Below, piece after piece: positions 41,838-55,248 of a DNA stretch of 64,000 nucleotides (position 1 is the stretch's first letter; the number at the start of each line of letters is the position of its first letter). Location of the stretch: positions 36,903 through 100,902 of the forward strand of contig CAMVEB010000011.1 in NCBI GenBank assembly GCA_947166385.1, given 5' to 3'. The stretch is from an uncultured Clostridia bacterium (lineage in GTDB: Bacteria > Bacillota > Clostridia > Christensenellales > Aristaeellaceae). A program made the position numbers and the translations under genes. Below the pieces are notes generated by a model that did no database searches, had not been told where the DNA came from, and saw nothing but the letters and a program-made list of their open reading frames with translations.

Positions 41838-42736
41838 CCCTGCACCTCCAGATGCTGTTCCTTCATAAGGGCCAGCAGTTTCTGCCGGTTGCCTTCCTCC
41901 ATCTCCACCAGCGGCAGCCGCAGTCGGTTCTCCCCGAAGCCGAGCGCCGCGCAGGCCGCCTTGGCCGGAATCGGATTGGTCTCAATCATCAGCTGGTTCA
42001 TCAGGTTCAGCAGCTTCAGCTGGATCGCGGCGGCGCCCTTTACATCCCCGGCAAAAAATCTGCGGCACAGATCGCCCGTCTCCCGGGGCAGGATATTCGC
42101 GACAACAGAAATCAGGCCCCTGCCGCCCAGGCTCAGAATCGGTACGGTCTGATCGTCGTTGCCGGAATAGATATCCAGCCGGTCGCCGCACAGCAGCATG
42201 GCCTTCGCCACCTGGCTCAGGGAGCCGCAGGATTCCTTGACAGCGGCAATCTTTTCATGATCCGCCAGGACAGACAGCGTCTCCGGCAGCATGTTCAGTC
42301 CGGTCCGCGAAGGTACATTATACAGGATACAGGGTACGTCGCTGGCATCCGCGATCGCAGAAAAGCTGGCAACCAGACCGCGCTGTGTCGTCTTGTTGTA
42401 ATAAGGGGTCACCAGCAAAACCGCGTCTGCTCCCGCCCGGCAGGCAGTCTGTGTCCGCTCAATCGCGTGGGCGGTGTTGTTGGAGCCGGAACCGGCAATC
42501 AGCGGCACCCTGCCGCTGATTCGCTTTTTGCTGAAAATGATCAGATCCTCAAACTCTCTGTCCGTCAGGGTGCTGCCTTCCCCGGTGGTTCCGGCGGCAA
42601 CAATTGCGTCAATTCCACCTTCCAGCTGATAGTCCAGAAGGCGACCGTAGGCATCCCAGTCAATCCCGTCCTGCGTAAAGGGCGTGATGATGGCGGTTGC
42701 CGTTCCGGTAAATACTGTCCTCTTGATCCCTTTCAT
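41834..42736 (-). CDS. dapA: 4-Hydroxy-tetrahydrodipicolinate synthase
   Basis: 300 residues, a class I aldolase-like TIM barrel. TATAIITPFTQDGIDWDAYGRLL opens it, AAGTTGEGSTLTDREF is the pyruvate-side loop, ILYNVPSRTGLNM carries the Tyr, and AAVKESCGSL holds the Schiff-base Lys. It condenses pyruvate with aspartate semialdehyde, the first step specific to lysine/DAP synthesis. It is first gene of dapA-dapB-ddh. A TACAAT lies at 42775-42780 on the minus strand without a clear -35. The 88-bp upstream gap is too short for a lysine riboswitch. Confidence 0.97.
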   Translation of the reverse strand: MKGIKRTVFTGTATAIITPFTQDGIDWDAYGRLLDYQLEGGIDAIVAAGTTGEGSTLTDREFEDLIIFSKKRISGRVPLIAGSGSNNTAHAIERTQTACRAGADAVLLVTPYYNKTTQRGLVASFSAIADASDVPCILYNVPSRTGLNMLPETLSVLADHEKIAAVKESCGSLSQVAKAMLLCGDRLDIYSGNDDQTVPILSLGGRGLISVVANILPRETGDLCRRFFAGDVKGAAAIQLKLLNLMNQLMIETNPIPAKAACAALGFGENRLRLPLVEMEEGNRQKLLALMKEQHLEVQG

Positions 42737-42824
42737 CCCCGCTTCATCCTTCCGGTCTGTAAGATTGCCGACCTATTGTATCATTATTCTGCCCGGCACG
42801 GTTGTTTTTCGGATGTTCCTGGTT

Positions 42825-44084
42825 TCATGCCCACAGTTCCTTCATAGCCTGCACCAGCATCGGCAGGTCTTTCGTTCCCGCTGTTTCATACACGGAATGC
42901 ATCGCCAGCTGGGCCAGGCCGATATCCACGCTTTCGACGCTTACATGCCCTGCGGAAATATGCCCCAGGGTCGATCCGCCGGCAATATCGGAACGGTTGG
43001 CAAAGTGCTGAACCGGCACGCCCGCCTTTTCACAGATCAGTGCGAAGCGCGCGGACGACATGGCGTCCGTGGTATACTTCAGGGCCGCGTTATGCTTAAT
43101 GACCACCCCTTCGTTCATCCGGGGGCAGTTCTGTTTGTCAAACTTTTCCGGATGATTCGGATGCACGGCATGGGCATTGTCCGCGGACACCAGGAAGCTG
43201 CCGGCCATCGCCGCCCGGATCTCCCCGTCGGAAGCACCCAGCGCAAAGCCCAGCCGGGTCAGCGTATCATACAGGAATCCGGAATCCGCGCCCTGACGGC
43301 TGCCGGAGCCTACCTCCTCATTGTCAAACACTGCGCAGACGTTGACCGTGTCTCGCGCCGAGCTCTCGCTCAGCGCCTTCATGCAGGCCCAGGCACATTC
43401 CAGATCGTCAATCCGGCCGCAGGAGAAGAAGGCGTCCCCCGCGCCCCAGATGCTGGCGTTCTGCCGGCTGTACAGGAACAGGTCGTGGCTCAGGATCCGG
43501 TCCGGATCCACCCCGGCCGCCTCTGCTATCTCCCGCATCAGCCCGCCGGCACTCTCCGTACTTCCGTACAGGGGCATCATATCCACCTGGGGATCAAAGG
43601 CATACCCGTTGTTGACTTCCCGGTTGAAGTGGATTGGCATATTGGGGATAATCAGAGCATCCCGATCCAGGTTGACCAGCCGGGCGGCAACATGGTTTCC
43701 CTCCCGGACGGCCAGCCGTCCCGCAACGGACAGCGGTCGGTCCATCCAGGAGCTCATGATCATGCCGCCGTACTTTTCCACGTTCAGCCGGACATAATAC
43801 GCTGTTTTGTCCTCAAAGAGTTCCTTCAGCTTGAAAGCCGGGGAATCGCTGTGCGCCGCGGCAATCCGGAAGGAGGAGAACCCTGTCTCCGGTACTTCAA
43901 ACGCAATGATTGCGGAATCGTTGCGCTGCACATAATATCTGCCGCCCGCGTCCACCAACCACGGATCCGTTTCCTTCAGCTGCGTAAACCCCTGCTCCCG
44001 GAGCATCTCCCCGATATTCGCCGTGGCGTGGAAAGCCGTGGGCGATTGCTCCGCAAAGGTCAGAAACTGCTCCAGCATATCCAT
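42825..44084 (-). CDS. M18-family aminopeptidase
   Basis: 419 residues. Zinc ligands are seen in AAHSDSPAFKLKE and in FDNEEVGSGSRQGADSGF (catalytic Glu pair), and DNAHAVHPNHPEKFD supplies the His ligand near the middle-to-C-terminal part. These are the pattern of dodecameric M18 aspartyl-type aminopeptidases (ApeB-like), which act on N-terminal acidic residues in the cytoplasm. The gene follows atpC on the same strand, but after the operon terminator, 64 bp away. GGAGGAACGGGATC precedes the ATG. Confidence 0.93.
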   Translation of the reverse strand: MDMLEQFLTFAEQSPTAFHATANIGEMLREQGFTQLKETDPWLVDAGGRYYVQRNDSAIIAFEVPETGFSSFRIAAAHSDSPAFKLKELFEDKTAYYVRLNVEKYGGMIMSSWMDRPLSVAGRLAVREGNHVAARLVNLDRDALIIPNMPIHFNREVNNGYAFDPQVDMMPLYGSTESAGGLMREIAEAAGVDPDRILSHDLFLYSRQNASIWGAGDAFFSCGRIDDLECAWACMKALSESSARDTVNVCAVFDNEEVGSGSRQGADSGFLYDTLTRLGFALGASDGEIRAAMAGSFLVSADNAHAVHPNHPEKFDKQNCPRMNEGVVIKHNAALKYTTDAMSSARFALICEKAGVPVQHFANRSDIAGGSTLGHISAGHVSVESVDIGLAQLAMHSVYETAGTKDLPMLVQAMKELWA

Positions 44085-44114
44085 GATCCCGTTCCTCCTC
44101 TGTCATGTTCCGAA

Positions 44115-44144
44115 AACAGGCGGACGTTTCTCCGTCCGCCTGTT
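44115..44144 (-). terminator. Terminator of the atp operon
   Basis: Minus strand stem AACAGGCGGACG / CGTCCGCCTGTT (44133-44144 and 44115-44126) with a 6-base loop, followed by TTTTCGG. It begins only a few bases after the atpC stop. Confidence 0.88.
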
Positions 44145-44147
44145 GAT

Positions 44148-46614
<2,467 letters not shown>

Positions 46615-46622
46615 GATTCATC

Positions 46623-48116
46623 TTACCCCTTATAGCCCTTCAGCGCTTCCTTCAGTGTTTCCACATCCGAATCGTCCCAGAATCCTTCGGCGATGCGTCC
46701 CAGCAGTTCGCCGTAGCGGGAACGAAGATAGTCAAAGAACCCATCTTCCCACGCAGCCACGGCGCCGGGCTCCACATCGTTCAGGTATCCGTTGATCACG
46801 GCGTATACGACCGCCACCTGGCAGCCGACTTCCACCGGTGCAGACCGTTTCTGCTTCAGCACTTCCACGATCCGTGCGCCCAGGGCCAGACGGGCCTTGG
46901 TATCCGCGTCCAGGTCGCTGCCGAACTGGGCGAATGCCTGCAGTTCACGGTACTGGGCATAGAGCAGTTTCAGCTCGCCGGCCACTTTCTTCATGCCCTT
47001 GATCTGGGCGGCGCCGCCCACACGGCTGACCGAAATGCCGGGGTTGATGGCGGGCCGGATGCCGCTGTGGAACAGCTCCGTCTCCAGGAAGATCTGTCCG
47101 TCCGTAATGGAAATCACGTTGGTCGGAATATAGGCGGAAACGTCGCCCGCCTGGGTCTCGATAATCGGCAGGGCCGTAATGGTGCCGCCCCCGTATTCCG
47201 GCGCCACGCAGGCCGCCCGCTCCAGCAGCCGGCTGTGCAGGTAGAACACGTCACCCGGATAGGCTTCGCGTCCCGGAGGCCGGCGGATCAGCAGGCTCAG
47301 CGCCCGGTAGGCCACCGCGTGCTTGCTCAGGTCGTCATAGACGATCAGCACATCCCGCCCCTTCGCCCGGAAATATTCGGCCATGGCGCATCCAGAATAG
47401 GGTGCGATGTACTGCAGCGGCGCGCTTTCCGCAGCCGAGGCGCTGACGATGATGGTATAGCTCAGGGCTCCGGCCTTTTCCAGTTCCTGCGCGATCTGAA
47501 CCACGCTCGTGCGTTTTTGTCCGATGGCCACATAGATGCACAGGACGCCGGTGTCCTTCTGGTTCATGATGGTGTCCACCGCGATCGTGGTCTTGCCGGT
47601 CTGCCGGTCGCCGATAATCAGCTCCCGCTGGCCCCGGCCGATGGGGATCATGCTGTCGATGGCCTTAATCCCGGTCTGCAGCGGCACGCTGACGCTCTTG
47701 CGCTGGATGATGCCCGGTGCCGGGGATTCCACGGGACGGATCTCCTTTGTCTCCACAGGGCCTTTGCCGTCAATCGGTGCGCCCAGCGCGTTCACCACGC
47801 GGCCGAGCAGCGCTTCGCCCACCGGCACGCTGAGGGCTTCCCCGGTACGGTACACCGCGCAGCCTTCGCGGACGGTATCCCGCTCCGACAGGATGGCCAC
47901 AGAAACCGTCTCTTCCTCCAGGTTCTGGGCCACGCCGAAGCTGCCGTCCTCAAAGCGAAGAAGCTCGTTGGCCATGCAGGCGCGCAGGCCGTACACCGTG
48001 GCAATCCCGTCGCCGACGGTAATCACGGTGCCGCTCTCCTTCATCTCGATTTTGTTTTCATACTGCTTGATCTGCTCTTTGATGATACTGCTGATCTCAA
48101 CCGCCTTGGAGCTCAT
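46623..48116 (-). CDS. atpA: F-ATPase alpha subunit
   Basis: 497 residues. The nucleotide-binding P-loop is [31 protein letters not shown] and [31 protein letters not shown] (cited in part) are alpha-type signatures, with Arg-finger context in ISVSRVGG. It forms the non-catalytic sites of the F1 hexamer. It overlaps atpH by 4 bp. Confidence 0.98.
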   Translation of the reverse strand: MSSKAVEISSIIKEQIKQYENKIEMKESGTVITVGDGIATVYGLRACMANELLRFEDGSFGVAQNLEEETVSVAILSERDTVREGCAVYRTGEALSVPVGEALLGRVVNALGAPIDGKGPVETKEIRPVESPAPGIIQRKSVSVPLQTGIKAIDSMIPIGRGQRELIIGDRQTGKTTIAVDTIMNQKDTGVLCIYVAIGQKRTSVVQIAQELEKAGALSYTIIVSASAAESAPLQYIAPYSGCAMAEYFRAKGRDVLIVYDDLSKHAVAYRALSLLIRRPPGREAYPGDVFYLHSRLLERAACVAPEYGGGTITALPIIETQAGDVSAYIPTNVISITDGQIFLETELFHSGIRPAINPGISVSRVGGAAQIKGMKKVAGELKLLYAQYRELQAFAQFGSDLDADTKARLALGARIVEVLKQKRSAPVEVGCQVAVVYAVINGYLNDVEPGAVAAWEDGFFDYLRSRYGELLGRIAEGFWDDSDVETLKEALKGYKG

Positions 48117-48643
48117 GGGTTAATCACATCCTTGATCTGTTCCAGCTTATTTCTGATACTCCCGTCAATCACCAGGCCGTCCGCTTCCACCCGGATTCCG
48201 CCGATCAGTGCGGGATCCACCCGGCATTTCAGCGTCACCTCATGGCCGATCCGCCTTTCCATCTTCTGCCGTAGAGCCACCGCTTCCGCTTCCTTCAGCG
48301 GCACCGCGCTGGTAACGTTGACCAGCGTAATGCCGGTATACTGCCGTGCCAGCTCCTCATACTCCCTCGCCATATCGGCAAGATCGCGCACATGGCCCTT
48401 GGAAACCATCATCCGCAGCACAGCCATCAGCACGTCCGGTACCTTTCCGCGGAAAGCTTTCTCCAGTGCGTCCAGCCGGCTTTCCCTGGGAATGGCGGCG
48501 CTGGCCAGCAACGCCTGGTAGCCCGGCTCCTGCCGGATGGCACTGATCACCGTCACCAGGCCGGCGGCGGTTTCTTCCGTCCGTCCTTCCCCGGCCGACA
48601 GCTCAAACAGCGCCTCCGCGTATTCCTTACTTGTCGTTGTCAT
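48113..48643 (-). CDS. atpH: F-ATPase delta subunit
   Basis: 176 residues. An N-terminal helical bundle ([18 protein letters not shown]) is followed by the conserved C-terminal [18 protein letters not shown] and [28 protein letters not shown]. It joins the peripheral stalk to the top of F1. It overlaps atpF by 17 bp and atpA by 4 bp, so the three are translationally coupled. Confidence 0.95.
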   Translation of the reverse strand: MTTTSKEYAEALFELSAGEGRTEETAAGLVTVISAIRQEPGYQALLASAAIPRESRLDALEKAFRGKVPDVLMAVLRMMVSKGHVRDLADMAREYEELARQYTGITLVNVTSAVPLKEAEAVALRQKMERRIGHEVTLKCRVDPALIGGIRVEADGLVIDGSIRNKLEQIKDVINP

Positions 48644-49142
48644 CGTCTGTTCCTATCTCCTGCAGGAAGGAATCGATCAGCTTCCGGTGATCGTCTTCGT
48701 TTATTTCCCGCTTCAGCAGCACGCCGGTCAGCTGGGTGGAAACATCCGCGATCTCGCGGCGCATGTCGTCTTCCGCCTTCTTCCGCTCCAGCAGCGCATC
48801 CGCCTCCGCCTGGCGGCGGATATCCGTCGCCTTTTCCCGGGCTTCCTCCACGATCTCGCTGCTCCGGTGCTCCGCCGTCCGGGTCGCCTCCGCGATCATC
48901 TGGTCAGTGGTCTGCTTCACCGCGGCCATGGCTGCGGCATAGTTCTGCCGGCTTTCCTCCGCTTCTTCCCAGGCAACCCTGGCCTGCTCGTAATCCGCGT
49001 CAATCGCAGCCCGGCGCTGGGCCAGCATCTTTGTCACCGGTTTGAACAGAAACTTTTTCACCACCAGCGTCAGCAGCAGCAGGTTAACCAGGCTGATCAG
49101 GATATCCCAGATATTGACGCTGATAACATTCAAATTCTGCAT
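48627..49142 (-). CDS. atpF: F-ATPase b subunit
   Basis: 171 residues: a single N-terminal helix (ISLVNLLLLTLVVKKFLFKPV), then a long charged coiled coil with ILSLRRAAIDADYEQARVAWEEAEESRQNY-like heptads, cited here by its core AQRRAAIDADYEQARVAWEE. It forms the peripheral stalk holding F1 to the a subunit. Confidence 0.95.
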   Translation of the reverse strand: MQNLNVISVNIWDILISLVNLLLLTLVVKKFLFKPVTKMLAQRRAAIDADYEQARVAWEEAEESRQNYAAAMAAVKQTTDQMIAEATRTAEHRSSEIVEEAREKATDIRRQAEADALLERKKAEDDMRREIADVSTQLTGVLLKREINEDDHRKLIDSFLQEIGTDDDNDK

Positions 49143-49163
49143 GTTGTCCCTCGTCTCAATGAC

Positions 49164-50407
<1,244 letters not shown>

Positions 50408-50415
<8 letters not shown>

Positions 50416-50836
50416 TCAGATCACTCCCTTCCTCCTCTGCCGCTGCCGGCGCTCTGTTCCTGTCCTTCATCGGACGGAAGGCCAGCGCGATCCGGGGAAA
50501 CAGCAGCGGAATCAGTGTTGCGTATACATTTGTGTGAGCCACGCCGATCAGCAGCGCACACACAGCCCCCAGCCCGATCAGGCGCAGGCTGGCCGTCGCC
50601 CGGACACGCTGAGCGGCCTGCTTCGGCTGCTCCTTATCCAGGGCTTTGCTTACTGTCCATGCCAGCAGGAAAAAATTAAGCGTCGCGGCCGCCGCGCTGC
50701 CCAGGTTCCCCAGCAGCACGGACAGATCCCACTTCCGGATGATCAGGAAAACCGCTTCCATCATCACGCTCAGCAGAATCACCCACAGCGCGATATAGCC
50801 GGTCTCTTTTCTGACCGCTGGATCCATTCCCGACAC
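50408..50836 (-). CDS. atpI: AtpI-like subunit of the F-ATPase operon
   Basis: 142 residues with four hydrophobic helices and a short polar C-terminus. The first-gene position in the atp operon, its size and topology identify it as AtpI-like, which helps assemble the c-ring or supplies Mg2+. Sequence conservation in this family is low, so identity rests mainly on place. The GTG at 50836 has GGAGGGA six bases upstream. Confidence 0.8.
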
Positions 50837-50867
50837 CGGCTATCCCTCCTGACTTGTCACTGGATTT

Positions 50868-50896
50868 ATTGTATCAAATCCACCGGCGTTTTGCAA
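50868..50896 (-). promoter_or_regulatory. atp operon promoter
   Basis: Minus strand TTGCAA (50891-50896), 17-bp spacer, TACAAT (50868-50873), about 32 bases upstream of atpI. Confidence 0.8.
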
Positions 50897-51019
50897 CCGC
50901 GTTGTCTGTTCAAATCCATGCATTTCCGGGGAATTCTGATGAAAAACAGACAGATCGCGCAAAAGGAAGCAGTAGAAAATTTCCGAAAAGAAAAGGTGGA
51001 AAAGAAGCAGGATTTGCGA

Positions 51020-51025
51020 TACAAT
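51020..51025 (+). promoter_or_regulatory. Possible -10 for the zinc-ribbon membrane protein
   Basis: TACAAT (51020-51025) with only a poor -35 (TGGAAA near 50997). The 238-bp gap 50837-51074 otherwise holds just the divergent atp promoter. Confidence 0.4.
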
Positions 51026-51074
51026 AATCCGGAATGAACAGAACCGATGATTACGCAAAGAAAAGGAGATCGCT

Positions 51075-52211
51075 ATGGGCAAGCTCGTTATGGGATACTG
51101 GGACTGTCCCGTCTGCGGATCAAAAGGCATTGCCGGCAATGTGATGAACTGTCCTTCCTGCGGCCGGGCCCGGGGAGACGTGCAGTTTTATATGAAGAAT
51201 GTCGCCGAAGGGGAATCCAGGGAGGAAAATGAGCGCGGCGATATCGAGTATCTGTCCGAGGAGCAGGCAAAATACGTCAGCAAAAATCCGGACTGGTACT
51301 GTTCCTTCTGCAACTCCCTGAACAGTGACAACGCGGAAACCTGTTCCAACTGCGGCGCCAGCCGGGAGAATTCCGAAGCTAATTACTTTGAAATGCTGAA
51401 GAAAAAGCAGGAGCGCGAGGCCGCGGAGCTGGCCGCCCGGCCGGCCTCCCCCGCCGCCAGGACCGCTCCGTCGTCCAAAAAGCCCCTGCTGATCATCCTG
51501 GCCATCCTGGCCGTCATTGTCGGTGTCTTCGTCTATCTCAACGGGAACAAAACCTCTTCGGATCTGAAGGTCTCCTCCGTCGGCTGGACCCGGATCATCA
51601 ATATCGAAGCCAACAAACAATACAGCGAGTCGGACTGGAATCTGCCGGACGGCGCTGAGCTGGTGAATCAGAAGCAGGAGATTCATCATTACGACAGCGT
51701 TCTGGATCACTATGAGAGCCGGGAGGTACAGCGCTCCCGCCAGGTCGTCGATCACTATGAAACCTATTACACTTACAAGGACCGGGGCAACGGCACCTTC
51801 GAGGAAATCTCCCACGAGCGCCCCGTCTATACCACCGAGTATTACACCGAAACCGTCCGGGAACCCGTGTACGTCCAGGTCCCCCGCTACGCCACCAAGT
51901 ACTATTACACCATCTGGCGCTGGAAACCGGAACGCGATGCGGAAGCCTCCGGCGAGGATCACAACGCCGCCTGGCCGGAGCTGAACCTCGCTGAAAACGA
52001 GCGGGAAGGTCAGCGCCGGGAGGAATACCGTTTCACCGTCGAGCATACCGGGAAGAAAGAAGCCCCGGTCACCTACCGCCTGGCTGAAAGCGCCTGGCGC
52101 AATGTCAACCCCGGCGATCCGATCTTCATCACCGCGAAGCGCTCCGGTGCTGATCCTTATATTTCCGATGCGAAAGGCAACAAAATCGCCGATCTGGAAA
52201 GAGTCCGCTGA
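51075..52211 (+). CDS. Membrane-anchored protein with two zinc ribbons and a Tyr-rich C-terminal domain
   Basis: 378 residues. The N-terminal part carries two four-Cys zinc sites: CPVC with CPSCGRA (about 11-32), and CSFC with CSNCGAS (about 75-95). A Lys/Glu/Ala-rich linker leads to one membrane helix (about 139-156, PLLIILAILAVIVGVFVYL). The C-terminal ~220 residues, probably outside, are unusually rich in Tyr, His, Glu and Arg (HHYDSVLDHYESREVQRSRQ, TTEYYTETVREPVYVQVPRY). I do not know a function. It sits alone, divergent from the atp operon, with a strong terminator. GGAGATCGCT precedes the ATG. Confidence 0.85.
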   Translation: MGKLVMGYWDCPVCGSKGIAGNVMNCPSCGRARGDVQFYMKNVAEGESREENERGDIEYLSEEQAKYVSKNPDWYCSFCNSLNSDNAETCSNCGASRENSEANYFEMLKKKQEREAAELAARPASPAARTAPSSKKPLLIILAILAVIVGVFVYLNGNKTSSDLKVSSVGWTRIINIEANKQYSESDWNLPDGAELVNQKQEIHHYDSVLDHYESREVQRSRQVVDHYETYYTYKDRGNGTFEEISHERPVYTTEYYTETVREPVYVQVPRYATKYYYTIWRWKPERDAEASGEDHNAAWPELNLAENEREGQRREEYRFTVEHTGKKEAPVTYRLAESAWRNVNPGDPIFITAKRSGADPYISDAKGNKIADLERVR

Positions 52212-52226
52212 CACGGACTCTTTTTT
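52200..52226 (+). terminator. Terminator of the zinc-ribbon gene
   Basis: Stem AGAGTCCG / CGGACTCT (52200-52207 and 52214-52221) followed by TTTTT. The stop codon lies in the loop. Confidence 0.92.
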
Positions 52227-52227
52227 C

Positions 52228-52257
52228 TTGACACGCAAAAGTCAGGCGTGATAGAAT
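52228..52257 (+). promoter_or_regulatory. Promoter of the ferric-type ABC operon
   Basis: TTGACA (52228-52233), 18-bp spacer, TAGAAT (52252-52257), directly after the previous terminator. The ~100-base leader to 52358 shows no clear riboswitch fold by eye. Confidence 0.75.
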
Positions 52258-52357
52258 ATGCCCAGAAAAATCAGGGAAGTGAATAGAAAGGTTCCGGGTT
52301 GGTTTTCCGTCTATTACGTCGTGTGTTACCACGGCGAATAAATAAGGAGGTTTTCCC

Positions 52358-53461
52358 ATGAAAAAACTGTTTGCTGTTCTGCTTGCGCTGACGATGCTGT
52401 TCAGCTGCACCGCCGTTCTTTCTGAAGAGCGCGTCGGTGCCGATCCCGACCTGGTCGCTGCCGCCCAGGCTGAAGGGGAGCTGATCGTCTACGGTTCCTG
52501 CGAAGAGGATTATCTCGCTGCCGCGGTCAATCATTTCCAGGAACTCTACGGCATCAAGACCCAGTATCAGCGGCTGAGCACCGGCGAAGTACCCACCAAG
52601 ATTGAGGAAGAAAACGGCAATCCCTCCGCTGACGTCTGGTTCGGCGGCACCAACAACCCCTACGACGGTCTGGCTGCCAAAGGCTTCCTGGATAACAGCT
52701 ATGTCCCTGCCAACGCCGCTCACCTGACCAAGGATATCTACAAGGATCCCAACGGTTACTGGTACGGCATCTACACCGGTCTGCTGGGCTTCATGGTCAA
52801 CAAGGATGAGCTCGCCCGTCTGGGCCTCGAAGCCCCCCAGAGCTGGGATGATCTGCTCAAGCCCGAATACAAGGGTCTGATCTGGCTGTCCAACTACAAG
52901 ACCGCCGGCACCCCCAAGCTGGTTGCCAACCTGATGATCCAGTTGAAGGGCCATGACGAAGGCATCCAGTACCTGGTGGATCTGGACAAGAATGTTCAGG
53001 TCTACACCAAGTCCGGCTCAGGCCCCTCCAAGAACGTGGGCACCGGCGAATGCGTCATCGGTATCGGCTTCCTGCATGACGGCATCACCCAGATCATCGA
53101 CAACGGCTATGAGAACGTCCAGCTGGTGGTTCCTTCTGACGGAACGGCCTGTGAAGTCGGCCCCGTGGCCATCTTCAAGGGCGCAAAGCATCCCAATGCC
53201 GCCAAGCTGTTCATGGAATATGCTCTGAGCCCCGAGTGCGTCGAACAGGCTGCCAACTACGGCTCCTATCAGTTCCTCGTGCTGGACAACGCAACCCAGC
53301 CCCAGGCTGCCATCGACTTCGGCCTGGATCCCAGCCTCGTGTGGGACGGCTATGATTTCGCTGCTGCCGCCGCTGACACCGAGAAGAACGTCAACGACGT
53401 CATGGAAGCCATCGCTGCTGCCGGCGCGGATACCGGTGCCGAGCGCTTCAAGACCGAGTAA
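52358..53461 (+). CDS. ABC transporter substrate-binding protein, Fe3+/FbpA-AfuA type
   Basis: 367 residues. N-terminal signal (MKKLFAVLLALTMLFSCTAV); the Cys at 17 is in a poor lipobox (LFSC), so lipidation is uncertain. The mature protein has the class-D fold with GELIVYGSCEEDYLAAAVNHF, TGEVPTKIEEENGNPSADVWFGG, PQSWDDLLKPEYKGLIWL and VVPSDGTACEVGPVAIFKGA, matching the iron(III)/2-aminoethylphosphonate-type binders. It delivers the ligand to the permease encoded next. AAGGAGG precedes the ATG. Ferric iron is the default guess; other ligands are possible. Confidence 0.9.
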   Translation: MKKLFAVLLALTMLFSCTAVLSEERVGADPDLVAAAQAEGELIVYGSCEEDYLAAAVNHFQELYGIKTQYQRLSTGEVPTKIEEENGNPSADVWFGGTNNPYDGLAAKGFLDNSYVPANAAHLTKDIYKDPNGYWYGIYTGLLGFMVNKDELARLGLEAPQSWDDLLKPEYKGLIWLSNYKTAGTPKLVANLMIQLKGHDEGIQYLVDLDKNVQVYTKSGSGPSKNVGTGECVIGIGFLHDGITQIIDNGYENVQLVVPSDGTACEVGPVAIFKGAKHPNAAKLFMEYALSPECVEQAANYGSYQFLVLDNATQPQAAIDFGLDPSLVWDGYDFAAAAADTEKNVNDVMEAIAAAGADTGAERFKTE

Positions 53462-53478
53462 TTCACTCCCGCATATTC

Positions 53479-53511
53479 GCGAGGATGGCGCTTCGCCATC
53501 CTCGCCTTTTT
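53479..53511 (+). terminator. Intercistronic hairpin between binding protein and permease genes
   Basis: Stem GCGAGGATGGC / GCCATCCTCGC (53479-53489 and 53495-53505) followed by CTTTTTG. Probably a partial terminator that gives more binding protein than permease. Confidence 0.8.
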
Positions 53512-53533
53512 GAGACAAGAAGGAGGGAACGTT

Positions 53534-55246
53534 ATGGCAAGGGCCCAAAGCGCCTCCCTGGATCGGAAAAAACTGATGGGCGATCCCATCATGGTCACGA
53601 CCATCGTGGTGCTGATTACATTCCTGACACTGTTCATTCTCTATCCCCTGGCGATCCTGCTGGTGGACAGCTTTGTGGGAGACGGCAGCTTCGGCCTGAG
53701 CGTCTTCCAGCGTATTTTCCAGATGCCCGATTTCACCCGGGCTATCACCAACACCCTGAAGGTCGGCTTCGTGGTGGGAATTTTCTCTTCCCTGCTGGGC
53801 CTGCTCTTCGCTTATGTCGAAGTGTATGTAAAGATGAATCGCGGCGTCGGCGGGCTGTTCAAGCTCGTTTCCATGCTGCCGGTCGTTTCGCCGCCCTTCG
53901 TGCTGTCCCTGTCGATGATCATGCTCTTCGGCAAGTCCGGCCTGATCACGCGTTTCCTCTTCGGCATCTATGATAACAATGTCTATGGTTACTGGGGAAT
54001 CGTGATCGTGCAGACGCTGACTTTCTTCCCCGTCTGCTACATGATGCTCAAAGGCCTGCTGAAGAATATCGATCCCTCGCTGGAGGAAGCCTCCCGGGAT
54101 ATGGGCGCCAGCCGCTGGCGGGTTTTCCGGGATGTAACGCTCCCCCTGTTGCTGCCCGGCATCGGCAACGCCTTCCTGGTCACTTTTATCGAGTCCATCG
54201 CGGACTTCGCCAACCCGATGCTGATCGGCGGCAGCTATGATACCCTGGCCACCACGATCTATCTGCAGATCACCGGCGCCTATGACAAATCCGGTGCCGC
54301 CGCGATGGCCGTGGTCCTGTTGTTGATCACCCTGGCGATGTTCGCCGTGCAGAAGTACTACCTCGAGCGGAAAACGGCCGCCACCCTGACCGGCAAGGCC
54401 AGCCGCGCCCGCATGATGATCGAGGATAAGAGCGTCAAGATCCCGCTCACCATCTTCTGCAGCCTCGGCGCTGCCTTCGTCATCCTGATGTATATCTGCG
54501 TGCCGATCGGCGCGCTCTTCCCGACCTGGGGCTATAAGTTCACCCCCCTGACCTTCAAGTGGTTCGAGCAGGTCTTCACCCGCTACCGCGGCCTGCAGGC
54601 CTTCCGGGACTCTTTCGTTCTGTCCCTGATTGCCGCTCCGGTGACAGCGCTCCTTTCCATGATCATCTCCTATCTCGTGGTCAAGCGCAAGTTCAAGGCC
54701 AAGGGCTTCATCGAGGCGGTCTCGATGCTGGCGATGGCCGTCCCCGGCACCGTGCTGGGCGTCGGATACATCCGCGGCTTCTCCGGCGGTGTCTTCCATA
54801 CCGGCTTCCTCCAGGGGCTCTACGGCACCGGACTGATCCTGATCATCGTCTTTATCGTCCGCTCCCTGCCAACCGGTACGCGCTCCGGCATTTCCGCCCT
54901 GCGCCAGATTGACAAGTCCATTGAGGAAAGCGCCTATGATATGGGCGCCAACAGCCTGAAGGTCTTCACCACGGTAACCCTGCCCCTGATCAAGGATTCC
55001 TTCCTCTCCGGCCTGGTGACCGCCTTCGTGCGTTCCATCACAGCCATTTCCGCCATCATCCTGCTGGTGACCCCCAGCTATCTGCTGATCACTGTGCAGA
55101 TCAATGAGTTTGCGGAGAAAGGCGCCTTCAGCATCGCCTGCGCCTTTGCCACCATCCTGATCATCATCACCTACGGATCTGTGCTGCTGATGAATTTCAT
55201 TATCAAACATTTCGGCACCAGCCGCAAAGTCAAGGAGGTTGAATAA
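53534..55246 (+). CDS. ABC transporter permease with two BPD domains (FbpB type)
   Basis: 570 residues, about twelve helices, i.e. two fused permease halves as in FbpB/AfuB. EAA loops are ASRDMGASRWRVFRDVTLPLLLPG (cited in part: EEASRDMGASRWRVFRDVT) and EESAYDMGANSLKVFTTVTLP. It works as the sole membrane protein with the next ATPase. The ATG at 53534 has AAGGAGGGAAC upstream. It ends 2 bp before the ATPase gene. Confidence 0.94.
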   Translation: MARAQSASLDRKKLMGDPIMVTTIVVLITFLTLFILYPLAILLVDSFVGDGSFGLSVFQRIFQMPDFTRAITNTLKVGFVVGIFSSLLGLLFAYVEVYVKMNRGVGGLFKLVSMLPVVSPPFVLSLSMIMLFGKSGLITRFLFGIYDNNVYGYWGIVIVQTLTFFPVCYMMLKGLLKNIDPSLEEASRDMGASRWRVFRDVTLPLLLPGIGNAFLVTFIESIADFANPMLIGGSYDTLATTIYLQITGAYDKSGAAAMAVVLLLITLAMFAVQKYYLERKTAATLTGKASRARMMIEDKSVKIPLTIFCSLGAAFVILMYICVPIGALFPTWGYKFTPLTFKWFEQVFTRYRGLQAFRDSFVLSLIAAPVTALLSMIISYLVVKRKFKAKGFIEAVSMLAMAVPGTVLGVGYIRGFSGGVFHTGFLQGLYGTGLILIIVFIVRSLPTGTRSGISALRQIDKSIEESAYDMGANSLKVFTTVTLPLIKDSFLSGLVTAFVRSITAISAIILLVTPSYLLITVQINEFAEKGAFSIACAFATILIIITYGSVLLMNFIIKHFGTSRKVKEVE

Positions 55247-55248
55247 CT

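Noticed and set aside
42737..42824. Lysine riboswitch before dapA
   Set aside because: The gap is 88 bp, about half of what the aptamer needs, and no conserved L-box helices were seen.
53018..55210. 730-codon open frame on the minus strand
   Set aside because: Antisense to the ferric-type ABC genes; product almost only Gly, Asp, His, Gln and Glu.
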